Assembly: GCA_033856275.1 (NCBI GenBank)
Contig: JAWVFJ010000026.1
Location: 1 to 64,000 of the forward strand
Length of the DNA stretch: 64,000 bases
Direction: 5' to 3'
Source of the DNA: VRUE01 sp033856275
GTDB taxonomy: Bacteria > Actinomycetota > Thermoleophilia > Solirubrobacterales > 70-9
The translations under genes and the position numbers were made by a program. Shown here one piece after another: positions 25,242 through 34,353 of the stretch. A model generated the notes under the pieces. It was given only the letters and a program-made list of their open reading frames with translations. It ran no database searches and was not told the DNA's origin. Positions within the stretch are counted from its first letter, which is position 1, and the number at the start of each line of letters is the position of its first letter.

Positions 25242-27626
25242 ATGAGTTCGAGCAAGGCGGGGAGTGCAGCACGGGTTGGGCTAGTAGTCGGGGTGGCCGG
25301 AACAGGCATCGCTGCCGCCGTGACGGCAGGCGCCTGGCACTGGCTGGCCCGGCGGCCCCTGCCCAAGCAGAAGGGGACGATTGCGCTCGATGGGCTGGAC
25401 GGGCCGGTGAACATCCGCCGCGATCGCTGGGGGGTGCCTCACGTCAAGGCCGATCACGCTCGGGACCTCTGGTTCGCCGAGGGCTTCTGCCACGGCCAGG
25501 ATCGGCTCTGGCAGCTTGACTTCTACCGCCGCGTCGTCTCTGGCCGCGTGGCCGAGATGGCCGGCGCCGAGGGGCTTCCAATCGACCGTTTGATGCGCAC
25601 GTTGGGGATCCGTCGCACGGCCGAGCGCGAGGCGGCGACGCTCGATCCGGAGCTGCTCGCCTTGCTGGAGCGCTTCTGCGAGGGAGTCAACGCCGCGGTC
25701 GCCGAGGTCAGCGCGCTGCCCTTCGAGATGCAGTTGCTGCGGCTCGAGTGGAAGCCCTGGCGCCCGGTCGACATCCTCAGCCTCGGCAAGCTGCTCGCCT
25801 TCGGCCTCTCGACCAACTGGGAGCGCGAGCTGCTGCGCGCCGATATGACGCGAGCGCTCGGGCCGGAGCTGGCGGCACGCCTCGACCCCGGCTACCCCGC
25901 CGACAACCCGGTGGTCACCCAGGAAGCGTGGTCGGGTGAGGGATTGCCGATGGTCGAGCAGATCGACGCGGTGCGTCGCTCGATCGGCCTCGCCGCCGAG
26001 GCGAGCGGCTCCAACAACTGGGCGGTCTCCGGCAGGCTCAGCGCCAGTGGCTCGCCGCTGATCGCCGGCGACCCACACCTGCCGCCGAGCATGCCGGGCA
26101 TCTGGTACCAGGTCGGCCTCACGCTCGGCGACCGCTTCGTGCGCGGTGCCTCGCTGCCGGGCATGCCGGGCGTCTACATGGGCCAGAACAACGACGTCTG
26201 CTGGACCTTCACCAACGTTATGGCAGACGTCGAGGACCTCTTCGTCGAGCGCCTCGACGGGGACCGCTACCTCTTCGAAGGCGAGTGGCGCCCGCTCGAA
26301 GTCGTGCGTGAGGAGATCCCGGTCAAGGGCCGCGACGCACCCGAGGTGCTCGACGTCCGCATCACCCACCACGGGCCGATCGTCAACGAGGCGCTTGGCG
26401 CCGATGCGGCGGAGCCGCTTGCCCTGCGCTGGCAGACCCTCGACCAGCCCACGGCCTTCGGTGGCATGTTCGAGATGCACGAGGTCAGTTCCGGGCCGGA
26501 GCTGGTGGCAAAGCTCGCCGATCACAGTTCGCCTGCCTCCAACCTGATCTGGGCCGACCGCCACGGCTCGATCGGCTACAAGCTGATCGGCCGCCTGCCG
26601 CTGCGCCGCGGCGGCTGCCCGGACTTGCCGAAGCCGGGGTGGACGGGAGAGTTCGAGTGGGAGGGGACGATCCCCTATGAGGAACTGCCGGAGGAGGTCG
26701 ATCCCGAGAGCGGATTCCTCGTCACCGCCAACAACCGCATCGTCGGCGACTCCTACCCGCATCACATCACCAGCGAGTGGCTCGACGGCTTTCGCGCTGA
26801 GCGAATCGAGCAGCTGCTGCGGGCAAGCGACGAACACGACATCGATGGCTTCGAGGCGATGCAGTCGGACAACCTCTCGCTGCCAGGCCTCGAGGCGGTG
26901 CGGCGGCTGAGCCGCTTGAAACCGCAGGGACAGCGTGAGCGCAGCGCGCTCGAGCGGCTGCGCAGCTGGGACGGCAGGCTCGACCCGGACTCGATCGCCG
27001 GCACGATTTACCAGGCCTTCCTGCTGCGGCTGGCGCGCGAGGTCGCCCGCGCCGCGATCGGCGACCGCGATCTCAGCGAGCGCTGGCTCGACCGCGCCGA
27101 CAACGGCTTCACGCCGCACGTCACCTCGCCCTGGCGCTGGCACTCGCACCTGATGAAGCTTTGGGAGGAAGCCGACGAAGAGCTGATCGGCAGGCCTTGG
27201 AACGATCTCGTGCTCGAGGCCTTGAGCGGCGCCCTCGACGATCTCAGCGATCGCTTTGGCCCCGACGCCGAGGCATGGCGCTGGGGTCACGTGCACGAGA
27301 TGGAGTTCCCTCATCCCCTGGGCGAGGCCAACCCACTGCTGCGCAGGCTGCTCAACCGGCGGTTGAAGGCGGGCGGTGCCCAGGAGACGGTCAGTCAGAT
27401 CGCCTACGACCCCAACGACCCTTACAAAGCCGTCTGGGCTCCGAGCTGGCGCATGGTCGCCGAACCGACCGCGCCGGAGCGCTCGCGCTGGCAGATGTTC
27501 ACCGGCCAGTCGGGTCATCCCGCTAGCCGCCATTACGACGACCTGCAGGCCGACTGGCTGCAGGGCCGCACTCAGCCGATGGCCGGTGAGGCCCCCTGGC
27601 GCGAGCTGAATCTCATCCCTATATAG
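25242..27626 (+). CDS. Penicillin acylase-family Ntn hydrolase
   Basis: A 794-aa member of the penicillin G acylase/acyl-homoserine-lactone acylase family, which splits amide bonds after self-cleaving into alpha and beta chains. The autoprocessing site is Gly-Ser257 in EASGSNNWAVSG, making Ser257 the N-terminal nucleophile of the beta chain. Other family blocks: RRDRWGVPHVKAD, GFCHGQDRLWQLDF, GDPHLPPSMPG and NNDVCWTFTNVMADVEDLF. An N-terminal membrane helix (about 12-32) suggests a membrane-tethered, extracytoplasmic enzyme. Substrate could be an acylated peptide, antibiotic or lactone; it cannot be fixed from sequence. Confidence 0.9.
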   Translation: MSSSKAGSAARVGLVVGVAGTGIAAAVTAGAWHWLARRPLPKQKGTIALDGLDGPVNIRRDRWGVPHVKADHARDLWFAEGFCHGQDRLWQLDFYRRVVSGRVAEMAGAEGLPIDRLMRTLGIRRTAEREAATLDPELLALLERFCEGVNAAVAEVSALPFEMQLLRLEWKPWRPVDILSLGKLLAFGLSTNWERELLRADMTRALGPELAARLDPGYPADNPVVTQEAWSGEGLPMVEQIDAVRRSIGLAAEASGSNNWAVSGRLSASGSPLIAGDPHLPPSMPGIWYQVGLTLGDRFVRGASLPGMPGVYMGQNNDVCWTFTNVMADVEDLFVERLDGDRYLFEGEWRPLEVVREEIPVKGRDAPEVLDVRITHHGPIVNEALGADAAEPLALRWQTLDQPTAFGGMFEMHEVSSGPELVAKLADHSSPASNLIWADRHGSIGYKLIGRLPLRRGGCPDLPKPGWTGEFEWEGTIPYEELPEEVDPESGFLVTANNRIVGDSYPHHITSEWLDGFRAERIEQLLRASDEHDIDGFEAMQSDNLSLPGLEAVRRLSRLKPQGQRERSALERLRSWDGRLDPDSIAGTIYQAFLLRLAREVARAAIGDRDLSERWLDRADNGFTPHVTSPWRWHSHLMKLWEEADEELIGRPWNDLVLEALSGALDDLSDRFGPDAEAWRWGHVHEMEFPHPLGEANPLLRRLLNRRLKAGGAQETVSQIAYDPNDPYKAVWAPSWRMVAEPTAPERSRWQMFTGQSGHPASRHYDDLQADWLQGRTQPMAGEAPWRELNLIPI

Positions 27627-27643
27627 AGGCCGCGTCCTCGAGC

Positions 27644-27692
27644 GAACTGCATCGACTTTCAGGTCTCTCGGGCGGAAAAGTTGATGCAGTTC
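27644..27692. repeat. Long inverted repeat upstream of secreted DUF1906 gene
   Basis: Two 16-bp arms, GAACTGCATCGACTTT and AAAGTTGATGCAGTTC, matching at 15 of 16 positions around a 17-bp loop. It lies 17 bp after the acylase stop. No run of T follows, so a standard intrinsic terminator is not clear; a hairpin terminator without U-tract, an operator or a small repeat element are all possible. Confidence 0.55.
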
Positions 27693-27742
27693 AGGATTGA
27701 GAACCGCCGAATCGATTAGTGGCTGCAATGGTTGGGAGGGGT

Positions 27743-29131
27743 ATGCGCCTGCTTCGTCCAGCTATGGCGGCTTTCGTGCTGCTCGCGATCGTCGCTTCGC
27801 CCGCTGCTGCGCGGACCGTCCACTTTGGCGGGCGCGCCGTCGACGCGCCTGCCCATTGGCCGGTCTACCGATTGGCTGAGCAGCCGCGAATGTGCGTGCG
27901 GCTCGACCGGCGGGCGGTCTACCTGGGTACGCCTGGCGCCAACCAGCGCTGTCCCGCCGAGGCGATCGGCCGCCCACGGGCGATCCTGGTCGAACCACGT
28001 TCAACGGCACGTGCACAGGCTGGAGCTAGCGCTGTTGCGGCACCGGCTCCAGGCCCAGTCTCCGCACCTGAAGCCTTCACCGGCCTCGGCTTCGACGCCT
28101 GCGCGGCACCCTCGTCGCGGATGATGACCGCCTGGGGGGCCTCGCCCTACCGTGGGATCGGCGTCTACATCGGGGGTACCAATCGTGCCTGCTCGCAGCC
28201 AAATCTGACCTCGACTTGGGTCGGCGAACAGGTCGCCGCGGGCTGGCACCTGATCCCGACCTACGTCGGCCTGCAGGCCCCGACCAGCGCCTGCAGCAGC
28301 TGCGCCAAGCTGAGCTCCAGCCTCGCCAAAGCGACCGTGCAGGGCGCCGAAGAGGCCCGCGACGCGGTCGAAGAAGCGGCGGCGATCGGCATCGGCCCAG
28401 GCAGCCCGATCTACTTCGACATGGAGGCCTACACCCGCACCTCCAGCGCCAGCGCGGCGACGCTCACCTTTCTCTCCTCGTGGACCGACCAGCTGCACAC
28501 GCTCGGCTACGTCTCCGGCGCCTACAGCTCCAGTGCCTCTGGAATCGCCGACCTCGGCCGTGCGACCGGCAGTAGCAGCTACACCCTCCCCGACCACGTC
28601 TGGACTGCCAACTGGAACGGCCAGCAGAACACGCTCGATCCCTACCTACCTTCGACGGCCTGGCCCTCGCACCAGCGCATTCACCAGTACCGCGGCGGCC
28701 ACAACGAGAGCTACGGCCTGACCACGATCAACATCGACAACAACTTCATCGACGGGGCAACCGTGGGCGCCTCGGTAGCCGCGCCGGAACTGCCCCCCCT
28801 CACCGTCAAGCACGTGAGCGCCGCTGGTGGCACCGTGCGCGTCTGGGTCCGCTGCGGCTGGCCGGAAGGCGAAAGCTGTCCGGGTCAGATCATCCTGCGC
28901 ACCCACGCGAGGTTGCCGGCACGCGCCCGGCACGGCGTGCCCACCCGAGTCGTCCGCCTCAACGTCAGCCATCGCACTTTCCGCCTCGCCGGTGGCAAGG
29001 CGCACACCTTCCGGGTTCCGCTCGACTCGCGCGGACAGCCGCTGTTGCGCTTGCGCGGGTCCCTCAAAGTGCAGCTTCTCGTCGCGATTCCCGACGCCCG
29101 AGCCGTGCGGGCGATCGAGCTCAGCCGTTAG
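27743..29131 (+). CDS. Secreted DUF1906 (Rv2525c-like) glycoside hydrolase-like protein
   Basis: About 462 aa. ATG 27743 gives a clean signal peptide (MRLLRPAMAAFVLLAIVASP, then AAA at the cleavage site) and lies just after GGGAGG; GTG 27719 is an alternative. The central part (about 105-345) is a DUF1906 TIM-barrel: TGLGFDACAAPS, GVYIGGTNRACS, WHLIPTYVGLQ, IYFDMEAYT (likely catalytic Glu) and the closing INIDNNFIDG. Proteins of this type occur on mycobacterial and streptomycete cell walls and are thought to bind or cut wall glycans. The last 100 residues form a beta-rich domain of unknown role. Confidence 0.82.
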   Translation: MRLLRPAMAAFVLLAIVASPAAARTVHFGGRAVDAPAHWPVYRLAEQPRMCVRLDRRAVYLGTPGANQRCPAEAIGRPRAILVEPRSTARAQAGASAVAAPAPGPVSAPEAFTGLGFDACAAPSSRMMTAWGASPYRGIGVYIGGTNRACSQPNLTSTWVGEQVAAGWHLIPTYVGLQAPTSACSSCAKLSSSLAKATVQGAEEARDAVEEAAAIGIGPGSPIYFDMEAYTRTSSASAATLTFLSSWTDQLHTLGYVSGAYSSSASGIADLGRATGSSSYTLPDHVWTANWNGQQNTLDPYLPSTAWPSHQRIHQYRGGHNESYGLTTINIDNNFIDGATVGASVAAPELPPLTVKHVSAAGGTVRVWVRCGWPEGESCPGQIILRTHARLPARARHGVPTRVVRLNVSHRTFRLAGGKAHTFRVPLDSRGQPLLRLRGSLKVQLLVAIPDARAVRAIELSR

Positions 29132-29777
29132 AGCCGCCGAGCCACTCGTCGCCTGCGCCCGCTGCCGCGGTAACGAGCTCGACGATCGGCGCCGCCGCCC
29201 TGTCCGGAGACCCGGAATCGTGCGGAGGCTGGGGGTCGTACTCGATCCCGAGCTGCACCGCCTGGGCAACCTCCGGTCCCGCCTCGAGCCCAACCAGGTG
29301 CAATGCCATGTCGATTCCGGCGGAGACACCGGCGGCCGTGATGACCTTTCCGTCCTGGACGTAACGACCGCCGACGGGGTCGGCGCCAAACTCCCGCAGC
29401 TGCTCGAGGAAGAGCCAGTGGCTGGTCACCCGCTTGCTCTCGAGCAGTCCGGCAGCGCCGAGCACCAATGACCCAGTGCAGACCGATGTGGTCCATTTGG
29501 TTCGCTCGTCGATCCGCCGCAGCCACGAAAGCACCGCCTCGTCCTGCAGCAGTGGCCGGTTGCCTTCCCCGCCGGGCACCAGGACGATGTCTGCCTCCGT
29601 CACCTCCTCGAGCGAGTGATCGACGCTCAAGCCCAGCGCCCCGCTATCGGTTCGCACCTCGCCTTTCTCGGGACCGACAAACATGACCTCCCAGCCGGGG
29701 ACCGAGCGAAGGACCTCGTACGGCCCAATCGCATCGAGGGCGGTGAGTTTCTCGAAGATGAGGATGGCGATCTGCAT
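29121..29777 (-). CDS. DJ-1/PfpI-family protein, isonitrile-hydratase-like
   Basis: A 218-aa single-domain DJ-1/PfpI protein. VLVPGGEGN and the nucleophile elbow TSVCTGSLVLGAAGLL (Cys in VCTG) followed by RVTSHWLF match the isonitrile hydratase/ThiJ-like group. ATG 29777 is chosen because upstream in-frame sequence runs into the divergent regulator. Divergent from a GlxA-type regulator across 70 bp, a layout suggesting control by it. The 3' end overlaps the DUF1906 gene by 11 bp. Confidence 0.82.
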   Translation of the reverse strand: MQIAILIFEKLTALDAIGPYEVLRSVPGWEVMFVGPEKGEVRTDSGALGLSVDHSLEEVTEADIVLVPGGEGNRPLLQDEAVLSWLRRIDERTKWTTSVCTGSLVLGAAGLLESKRVTSHWLFLEQLREFGADPVGGRYVQDGKVITAAGVSAGIDMALHLVGLEAGPEVAQAVQLGIEYDPQPPHDSGSPDRAAAPIVELVTAAAGAGDEWLGGSNG

Positions 29778-29800
29778 ACGGGCAGCTTTGCGCGAGCCGC

Positions 29801-29829
29801 TTGCCAATACCAGTGGCAGGATTGCCAAT
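29801..29829. promoter_or_regulatory. Direct repeats in PfpI/GlxA divergent promoter
   Basis: Two exact copies of TTGCCAAT at 29801-29808 and 29822-29829, 21 bp apart (two helical turns), in the 70-bp gap between the divergent genes. AraC-family regulators commonly bind such phased direct repeats, so this is a candidate binding site for the adjacent GlxA-type protein. Confidence 0.5.
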
Positions 29830-29847
29830 CTCCGATAGGTTTCTGCC

Positions 29848-30807
29848 ATGCACCGAGTCGTCGCCCTCTGTCTCGAAGGACTGGTCGCCTTCGACCTGGC
29901 GGCACCGGCGCAAGCCTTCTCGGTCGCGGCGGACCCCTCCCGCGGCCCGCTGTACGAGTTCTCCACCTGCTCGATAGACGGCAAGCCGCTGCGCACGACG
30001 ACCGGTTTCGAGATCACTCCCCAGTCGGGCCTCGAGGCCCTGAAGGACGCTGAAACGGTCGTCGTTCCGGCTTATTTCGACCTCTTCTCAGCGCCGCCGC
30101 CGGAGGCGACCGCGGCGTTGCACGAAGCCGCGCAGCGCGGTGCGCGCGTGCTGTCCGTCTGCACCGGAGCCTTCGCGCTCGCGCACGCTGGCTTGCTTGA
30201 CGGCCGCCGGGCGACAACCCACTGGGCATTTGCCGGGGAGCTGGCGAGTCGCTTCCCTGCGATCGAGGTTGATGCGGCGGCTCTCTACGTCGATGAAGGA
30301 GCCGTGATGACGTCGGCCGGGCTGAGCGCCGGTATCGACCTCTGCCTGCACGTGATCCGCGAGGACTGCGGCGCCGCGGTGGGTGAGCGGGTTGCCCGTC
30401 ACATGGTCGCTGCTCCCCACCGCGAGGGCGGCCAAGCACAGTTCATCGAACGGTCCCAGAGAGTCGTGGACGGAGCCATGGGCTCTCTGGAGGAGACCCG
30501 GCGCTGGGCGGTCGAACGCCTGCGCGAGCCGCTCGATGTGGCGGCAATGGCCCACCACGCCAGCGTCAGCCCGCGCACCTTCGCTCGTCGCTTCCGCGAG
30601 GAAACCGGCACGACCCCCCTGCAGTGGCTGCTCTCGCAGCGCGTGCAGGAGGCCCGTCGCCTGCTCGAGGAGACCGACCTCTCGATCGACGCCATTGCCT
30701 GGCGGGCGGGCTTCGGTACCGCTGCTTCGTTGCGCGATCATTTTCGACGGGTTACGGCAACCACGCCGACCGCCTACCGCCGCTCCTTCTCGCCGCTTGC
30801 CGCATGA
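29848..30807 (+). CDS. GlxA/FtrA-type AraC-family regulator
   Basis: A 319-aa transcription factor with an N-terminal DJ-1/PfpI-like sensing domain (about 1-190; VVVPAYFDLF, LSVCTGAFALAHAGLL, RRATTHWAF) and a C-terminal AraC DNA-binding domain with two helix-turn-helix units (LDVAAMAHHASVSPRTFARR and LSIDAIAWRAGFGTAASLRD). This fusion is typical of GlxA, FtrA and CdhR regulators of amine, polyamine or carnitine use. Likely regulates itself and the divergent PfpI gene. Confidence 0.9.
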   Translation: MHRVVALCLEGLVAFDLAAPAQAFSVAADPSRGPLYEFSTCSIDGKPLRTTTGFEITPQSGLEALKDAETVVVPAYFDLFSAPPPEATAALHEAAQRGARVLSVCTGAFALAHAGLLDGRRATTHWAFAGELASRFPAIEVDAAALYVDEGAVMTSAGLSAGIDLCLHVIREDCGAAVGERVARHMVAAPHREGGQAQFIERSQRVVDGAMGSLEETRRWAVERLREPLDVAAMAHHASVSPRTFARRFREETGTTPLQWLLSQRVQEARRLLEETDLSIDAIAWRAGFGTAASLRDHFRRVTATTPTAYRRSFSPLAA

Positions 30808-30825
30808 TCGCTCGCCTCGCTAGAG

Positions 30826-31785
30826 GTGAACACGAACAAGCGGCTAGGCGATGGATTGACGCCTGTTCCCGTCCGTAGACTCATGCGGGATGGAGGCACT
30901 GGTCGACAGTACTTTCAAACTCCCATAGCAGTGGCTGCCACGGACACCGTCGTAGCCGCTTCTCGTTCCTGTCCCGTTTGCGGCGATCGGGGTCACGAGC
31001 TGCCGCGGTACAGAAGCGTGGGGCTCTCGCGCTGCGACGGCTGTGGCTTGATCTTCTACGGCGCACCCGCCGGCACTCGACGGGCGTACGTAAGCGGGGA
31101 GTACGTGGCCAGGCACGTTGACTACGTCGAGGAGGAACGCGCCGCAACCCACATCGCCGAGCAGCGGGCGGGCTGGCTGCTGGGCTTAGCCCCTCCCGGG
31201 CCCCTGCTCGAGCTCGGTCCCGGCCGCGGGTTCTTCCTCGACGCGGTTCGCCGGCGTGGCTTCGATCCGATCGGTGTCGAGCCCTCGCCGGAGTTGGCAG
31301 CCCGCGCTCGCTCGGATTTCGGCGTCGAGGTGAAGCAGGGATTCCTCGACGAAGTCGACCTTCCCCGCGATTGCTTCGACAACATCTGCATGTTTCACGT
31401 GCTCGAGCACGTGGAGGAGCCGCTCGCGCTCCTCCGTCAGCTCGCCGGCCGGCTGCGGACAGACGGGTTGCTGGTCATCGAGGTGCCGAACCTCGCCAGC
31501 GCGATGGCTCGCCGGCGTGCCGACGGTTGGGGTGCGGTACAGCCCAGCAACCTGCACATCTCTCACTTCACACCGATGAGCCTGCGGCGCGTGATCGAGC
31601 GCTCGGGCTTCGAGGTGCTCGAGAGTGACACGCTTGCGCCGTGGTACTACATTCCCCCTGCCGATCGCTGGCGCCACCGGGCCCTGCTCGGCTACGCCTA
31701 CCGCGCGGCCAGCCTGCGGACCCTACGGGTCACGCACGAGAGCGGCTTCGATCACCTGCGTCTCGTTGCTCGTCCATTGCGTTAG
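30826..31785 (+). CDS. Zinc-ribbon SAM-dependent methyltransferase
   Basis: Up to 319 aa (GTG 30826; ATG 30883 and GTG near 30929 are possible later starts, none with a good ribosome site). An N-terminal zinc ribbon (CPVCGDRG...CDGCGLIF) precedes a class I methyltransferase domain with motif I LELGPGRGFFLDAV, the acidic VEPSPEL after the second strand and FHVLEHVEEPLALL. This Zn-ribbon/Methyltransf_23 layout is common among sugar methyltransferases in surface-polysaccharide clusters, which fits its position at the left edge of the locus. Confidence 0.82.
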   Translation: MNTNKRLGDGLTPVPVRRLMRDGGTGRQYFQTPIAVAATDTVVAASRSCPVCGDRGHELPRYRSVGLSRCDGCGLIFYGAPAGTRRAYVSGEYVARHVDYVEEERAATHIAEQRAGWLLGLAPPGPLLELGPGRGFFLDAVRRRGFDPIGVEPSPELAARARSDFGVEVKQGFLDEVDLPRDCFDNICMFHVLEHVEEPLALLRQLAGRLRTDGLLVIEVPNLASAMARRRADGWGAVQPSNLHISHFTPMSLRRVIERSGFEVLESDTLAPWYYIPPADRWRHRALLGYAYRAASLRTLRVTHESGFDHLRLVARPLR

Positions 31786-32324
31786 CGGGCCTTTTTGGCG
31801 TTCTCGAGCGCTTCTCGGATCACCGTGGCGCGATCCAGGACATAGGAATCGTCAGCGATCACCCACCGCCCGCCTTCATGGATCAGGGTGAATGCCTGGG
31901 GAGTGCTGCTGGTGGTGAAACGTGAGGCGCCAACCGGTTGGCGGGTCTCAATCCGGGTAAACAGCGTGACGGCGTTGGCTTCGCGCTGGGAGCCGCCGAA
32001 GCGCGGCTGCGAGCGGAGCGAGTCACCGGAGACGAGCAGGAGGTTGCGCCTCGTCTGGCCTTCGGCTTCCCGCCGGTGGCGAAGTGGCGTGGCGATGTCG
32101 CTCAAGTAGCCGTGAAGGTCGTTGTACTGAATGTGCATCCACCACCGCAGCAGCGCTTCTTCGGGCGACCCCTGTGGCTGCTCGTGCACCTTCGCGAGGG
32201 TCAGCAGGTTCTCCGCAGCGCTCGGCGTCCCCGGTGGCGGCGGATCCCCCCCACCGCAGCCTGTGACGAATAGAAGAGCCGCGACTGTCGCGGCTCCAAG
32301 AAGTTTCCTCAGCACCGGCGTCAT
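31782..32324 (-). CDS. Lipoprotein with NTF2-like appearance
   Basis: A 180-aa protein with a lipoprotein signal peptide ending in the lipobox VTGC (Cys23), then a Pro-rich linker and a small mixed alpha/beta domain (EEALLRWWMHIQYNDLHGYL; closing with EGGRWVIADD, as in NTF2/SnoaL-like folds). Probably anchored on the outer face of the membrane. Its start overlaps the stop of the polymerase-like gene by four bases, so the two are co-translated and likely cooperate; its 3' end overlaps the methyltransferase. Confidence 0.7.
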   Translation of the reverse strand: MTPVLRKLLGAATVAALLFVTGCGGGDPPPPGTPSAAENLLTLAKVHEQPQGSPEEALLRWWMHIQYNDLHGYLSDIATPLRHRREAEGQTRRNLLLVSGDSLRSQPRFGGSQREANAVTLFTRIETRQPVGASRFTTSSTPQAFTLIHEGGRWVIADDSYVLDRATVIREALENAKKAR

Positions 32325-33787
32325 GCTATTCGAGACCGGAATCGTCGTAGCGGCTCGAGGATGAAGGGGAGGGCCGACGATCCGCTTGCCCCAAGGACCG
32401 CAATCCCCGCCCCAACCAGCGCAATCGCGGTGTTGGCGGTCATCGTGCCGAGGGCGCGAGTGAGGAGCGCGAATACGCTGGCGTAGAGCACCGCGTAGAG
32501 GACCAGACTGAGCGCGCTGCGCCTGAAGAACAGCACTGTGGACCAGCCCATCAAAAGGCCGATCGCGAGCGAGCCCAGGGCGACACCCGGCAGGCCGAAG
32601 TTCCAGTACAGCTCACCCTGCATCGTGATCGGCGTCCCCGCCGTGGCCCCTGGATAGAGGTATTCGCTGACCAAGTTGTCGATCGGTTGCGGCTTGCCGG
32701 GCCATAGGGCCCGGGGCGCGAGCGCAGCCGGGATCTGCAGCAGGCTGCTGCCGTCCAGTCGAGAGATCGAGGAAGGCACCACCCCCTGCATTGCGACGAA
32801 GTCGTCGAAGACGCTGAGGTCCGCCGTCTGGAATGCCGGCACCGGTGTTTGGAAGGTGCGTCCCACCGCCGTGGACAGGTCTGTCGACGCAGCGTTGGTG
32901 CGCACGATCGCAGCGAACTCGAGCGCTCCCGCAACCAGCAGCGCTACCGCGACCGTGATTGCCACGGTCCGTGCGCGGGGCGCCCGCAGGCGCAGGTAGA
33001 CCACTGCCGCTGCAAGCAGGCCGAAGGCGATGAAGCCGCGTGAGCCCAGCGCCAGGGTTGAGAGCACGGCGAGCGGGGCGCTGGCCAGCAGCACCCGTCG
33101 GGCCTCACGGGCCGCCGCCCCGCCCTGCAGGATGACGGCTAGGGCGTAGAGCGCCGTGCCCTCGAGCATCCAGATCCCGAGCTGCCCGTAGAAGCCCGAG
33201 CCCTGGTTGACGTGCAGCGAGCCAGCCGAGTGGATCAGCGCCGCGGGACCTCCCTGGCGGATGAAGAGAGCACCAGCCAGCATCGCCCCCAGCGCGATCA
33301 CGATCCAGGGCGCTCGCCGTCGCAGCGTCAGCCGATCGAGGGGGGAGGCGTTGAGTAGATCGGCGCGACGGAGTGCCGCTAGGCCGAGCAGGAAGCCGAG
33401 CGACCAGGTGGCGCAGCCCACGCCCGCGATCGCGACGGTGCGGCTGAGATCGCCGACGTCATATCCAAGTTGGATCATCGGCGTGATCGCTTCGCCGGGG
33501 TAGAAGTAGAGCTCGACCGGGCGCAGGGCGAAGAGCGGCAGCCAGGTGGCGGCCGCGACCGCCAGCGGTGAGGCGAGCAGCCATCGCCAGCCCGAGAGAG
33601 ACCGCAGCGCCGCCATCGCCGTAGCGGCGATCGTCATGACGATCAGGCTCACCAGCAGGGCCAATACGAGGGCGGAGCCGTCGCCGACATGTTCGGCCGC
33701 GAGCCAGAACAGCGCGGTGCAGAGCAGCAGGGCGGATCGGATAGCGCATCCTAGTAATCGAGGCGAGACCATCGGCCGGCGCCGCAC
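32321..33787 (-). CDS. O-antigen polymerase-like membrane protein (Wzy-like)
   Basis: A 488-aa protein with about twelve transmembrane helices and a large extracytoplasmic loop (about 300-390) containing PVPAFQTADLSVF and PRALWPGKPQP, typical of oligosaccharide-repeat-unit polymerases. It would join lipid-linked repeats outside the membrane. GTG 33787 is used; ATG 33772 is equally possible. Only 14 bp separate it from the divergent PPOX gene. Coupled to the downstream lipoprotein. Confidence 0.75.
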   Translation of the reverse strand: MRRRPMVSPRLLGCAIRSALLLCTALFWLAAEHVGDGSALVLALLVSLIVMTIAATAMAALRSLSGWRWLLASPLAVAAATWLPLFALRPVELYFYPGEAITPMIQLGYDVGDLSRTVAIAGVGCATWSLGFLLGLAALRRADLLNASPLDRLTLRRRAPWIVIALGAMLAGALFIRQGGPAALIHSAGSLHVNQGSGFYGQLGIWMLEGTALYALAVILQGGAAAREARRVLLASAPLAVLSTLALGSRGFIAFGLLAAAVVYLRLRAPRARTVAITVAVALLVAGALEFAAIVRTNAASTDLSTAVGRTFQTPVPAFQTADLSVFDDFVAMQGVVPSSISRLDGSSLLQIPAALAPRALWPGKPQPIDNLVSEYLYPGATAGTPITMQGELYWNFGLPGVALGSLAIGLLMGWSTVLFFRRSALSLVLYAVLYASVFALLTRALGTMTANTAIALVGAGIAVLGASGSSALPFILEPLRRFRSRIA

Positions 33788-33801
33788 TTAGAGTCATTGC
33801 C

Positions 33802-34269
33802 GTGAGCCGCCGCGACCAAATCGAGCTGAGCGAGGCCGAGCGACTGGAGCTGCTCGAGGGTGAGCGCATCGCGGTCGTCTCCAGCCTCGGGCCGCGGGGC
33901 TGGCCGCACTCGATGCCGATGTGGTTCGTGCCGCGTGGGGGAGAGGTCTGGATCTGGACGTACGCGAAATCGCAGAAGGTCCGCAACCTCGAACGGGACC
34001 CGCGGGCGACCGTGCTGGTCGAGACAGGGCACGAGTACGGCGAGTTGCGCGGCGCGATGATCGAGGCCGAGGCGGAGCTCCATCGCGATGCCGAGGCCGT
34101 GCTCACCTTCGCCGAAGAACTGACCCTGCGCTATGCGGAGGGGATCTCGGCGGTCGAGGGCGACGCTAAGACCGCGCTCGAGGCCCAGGCCCCAAAGCGT
34201 GTGGCGATCCACTTCAAGCCCGTCCGGGTGGCGACCTGGGATCACCGCAAGCTGGGTGGAACCTATTGA
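33802..34269 (+). CDS. Pyridoxamine 5'-phosphate oxidase-fold protein (PPOX class)
   Basis: A 155-aa split-barrel flavin-binding protein. IAVVSSLGPRGWPHSMPMWF and VWIWTYAKSQKVRNLERDPR are the usual FMN/F420-binding strands of the PPOX family, and many actinobacterial members are F420-dependent reductases. The substrate is unknown. GTG start. It separates the polymerase/lipoprotein pair from the first glycoside hydrolase and shows no link to polysaccharide assembly. Confidence 0.82.
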   Translation: MSRRDQIELSEAERLELLEGERIAVVSSLGPRGWPHSMPMWFVPRGGEVWIWTYAKSQKVRNLERDPRATVLVETGHEYGELRGAMIEAEAELHRDAEAVLTFAEELTLRYAEGISAVEGDAKTALEAQAPKRVAIHFKPVRVATWDHRKLGGTY

Positions 34270-34353
34270 CCCGTTAACGTCCTGGCGCTACCGCCGTCGG
34301 CTTGGCGTGTTAGGAAGTGACCTGCACGCGCACCGTCGCCCTCCCGCACCGAG

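Noticed and set aside
27644..27692. Insertion-sequence end
   Set aside because: Only a single hairpin with no transposase or target-site duplication around it.
25281..27728. Very long antisense frame opposite the penicillin acylase gene (also similar ones opposite the helicase, WYL regulator and membrane genes)
   Set aside because: Long antisense frames are expected in high-GC codon usage; they show no motifs and low-complexity composition, while the sense frames have clear families.
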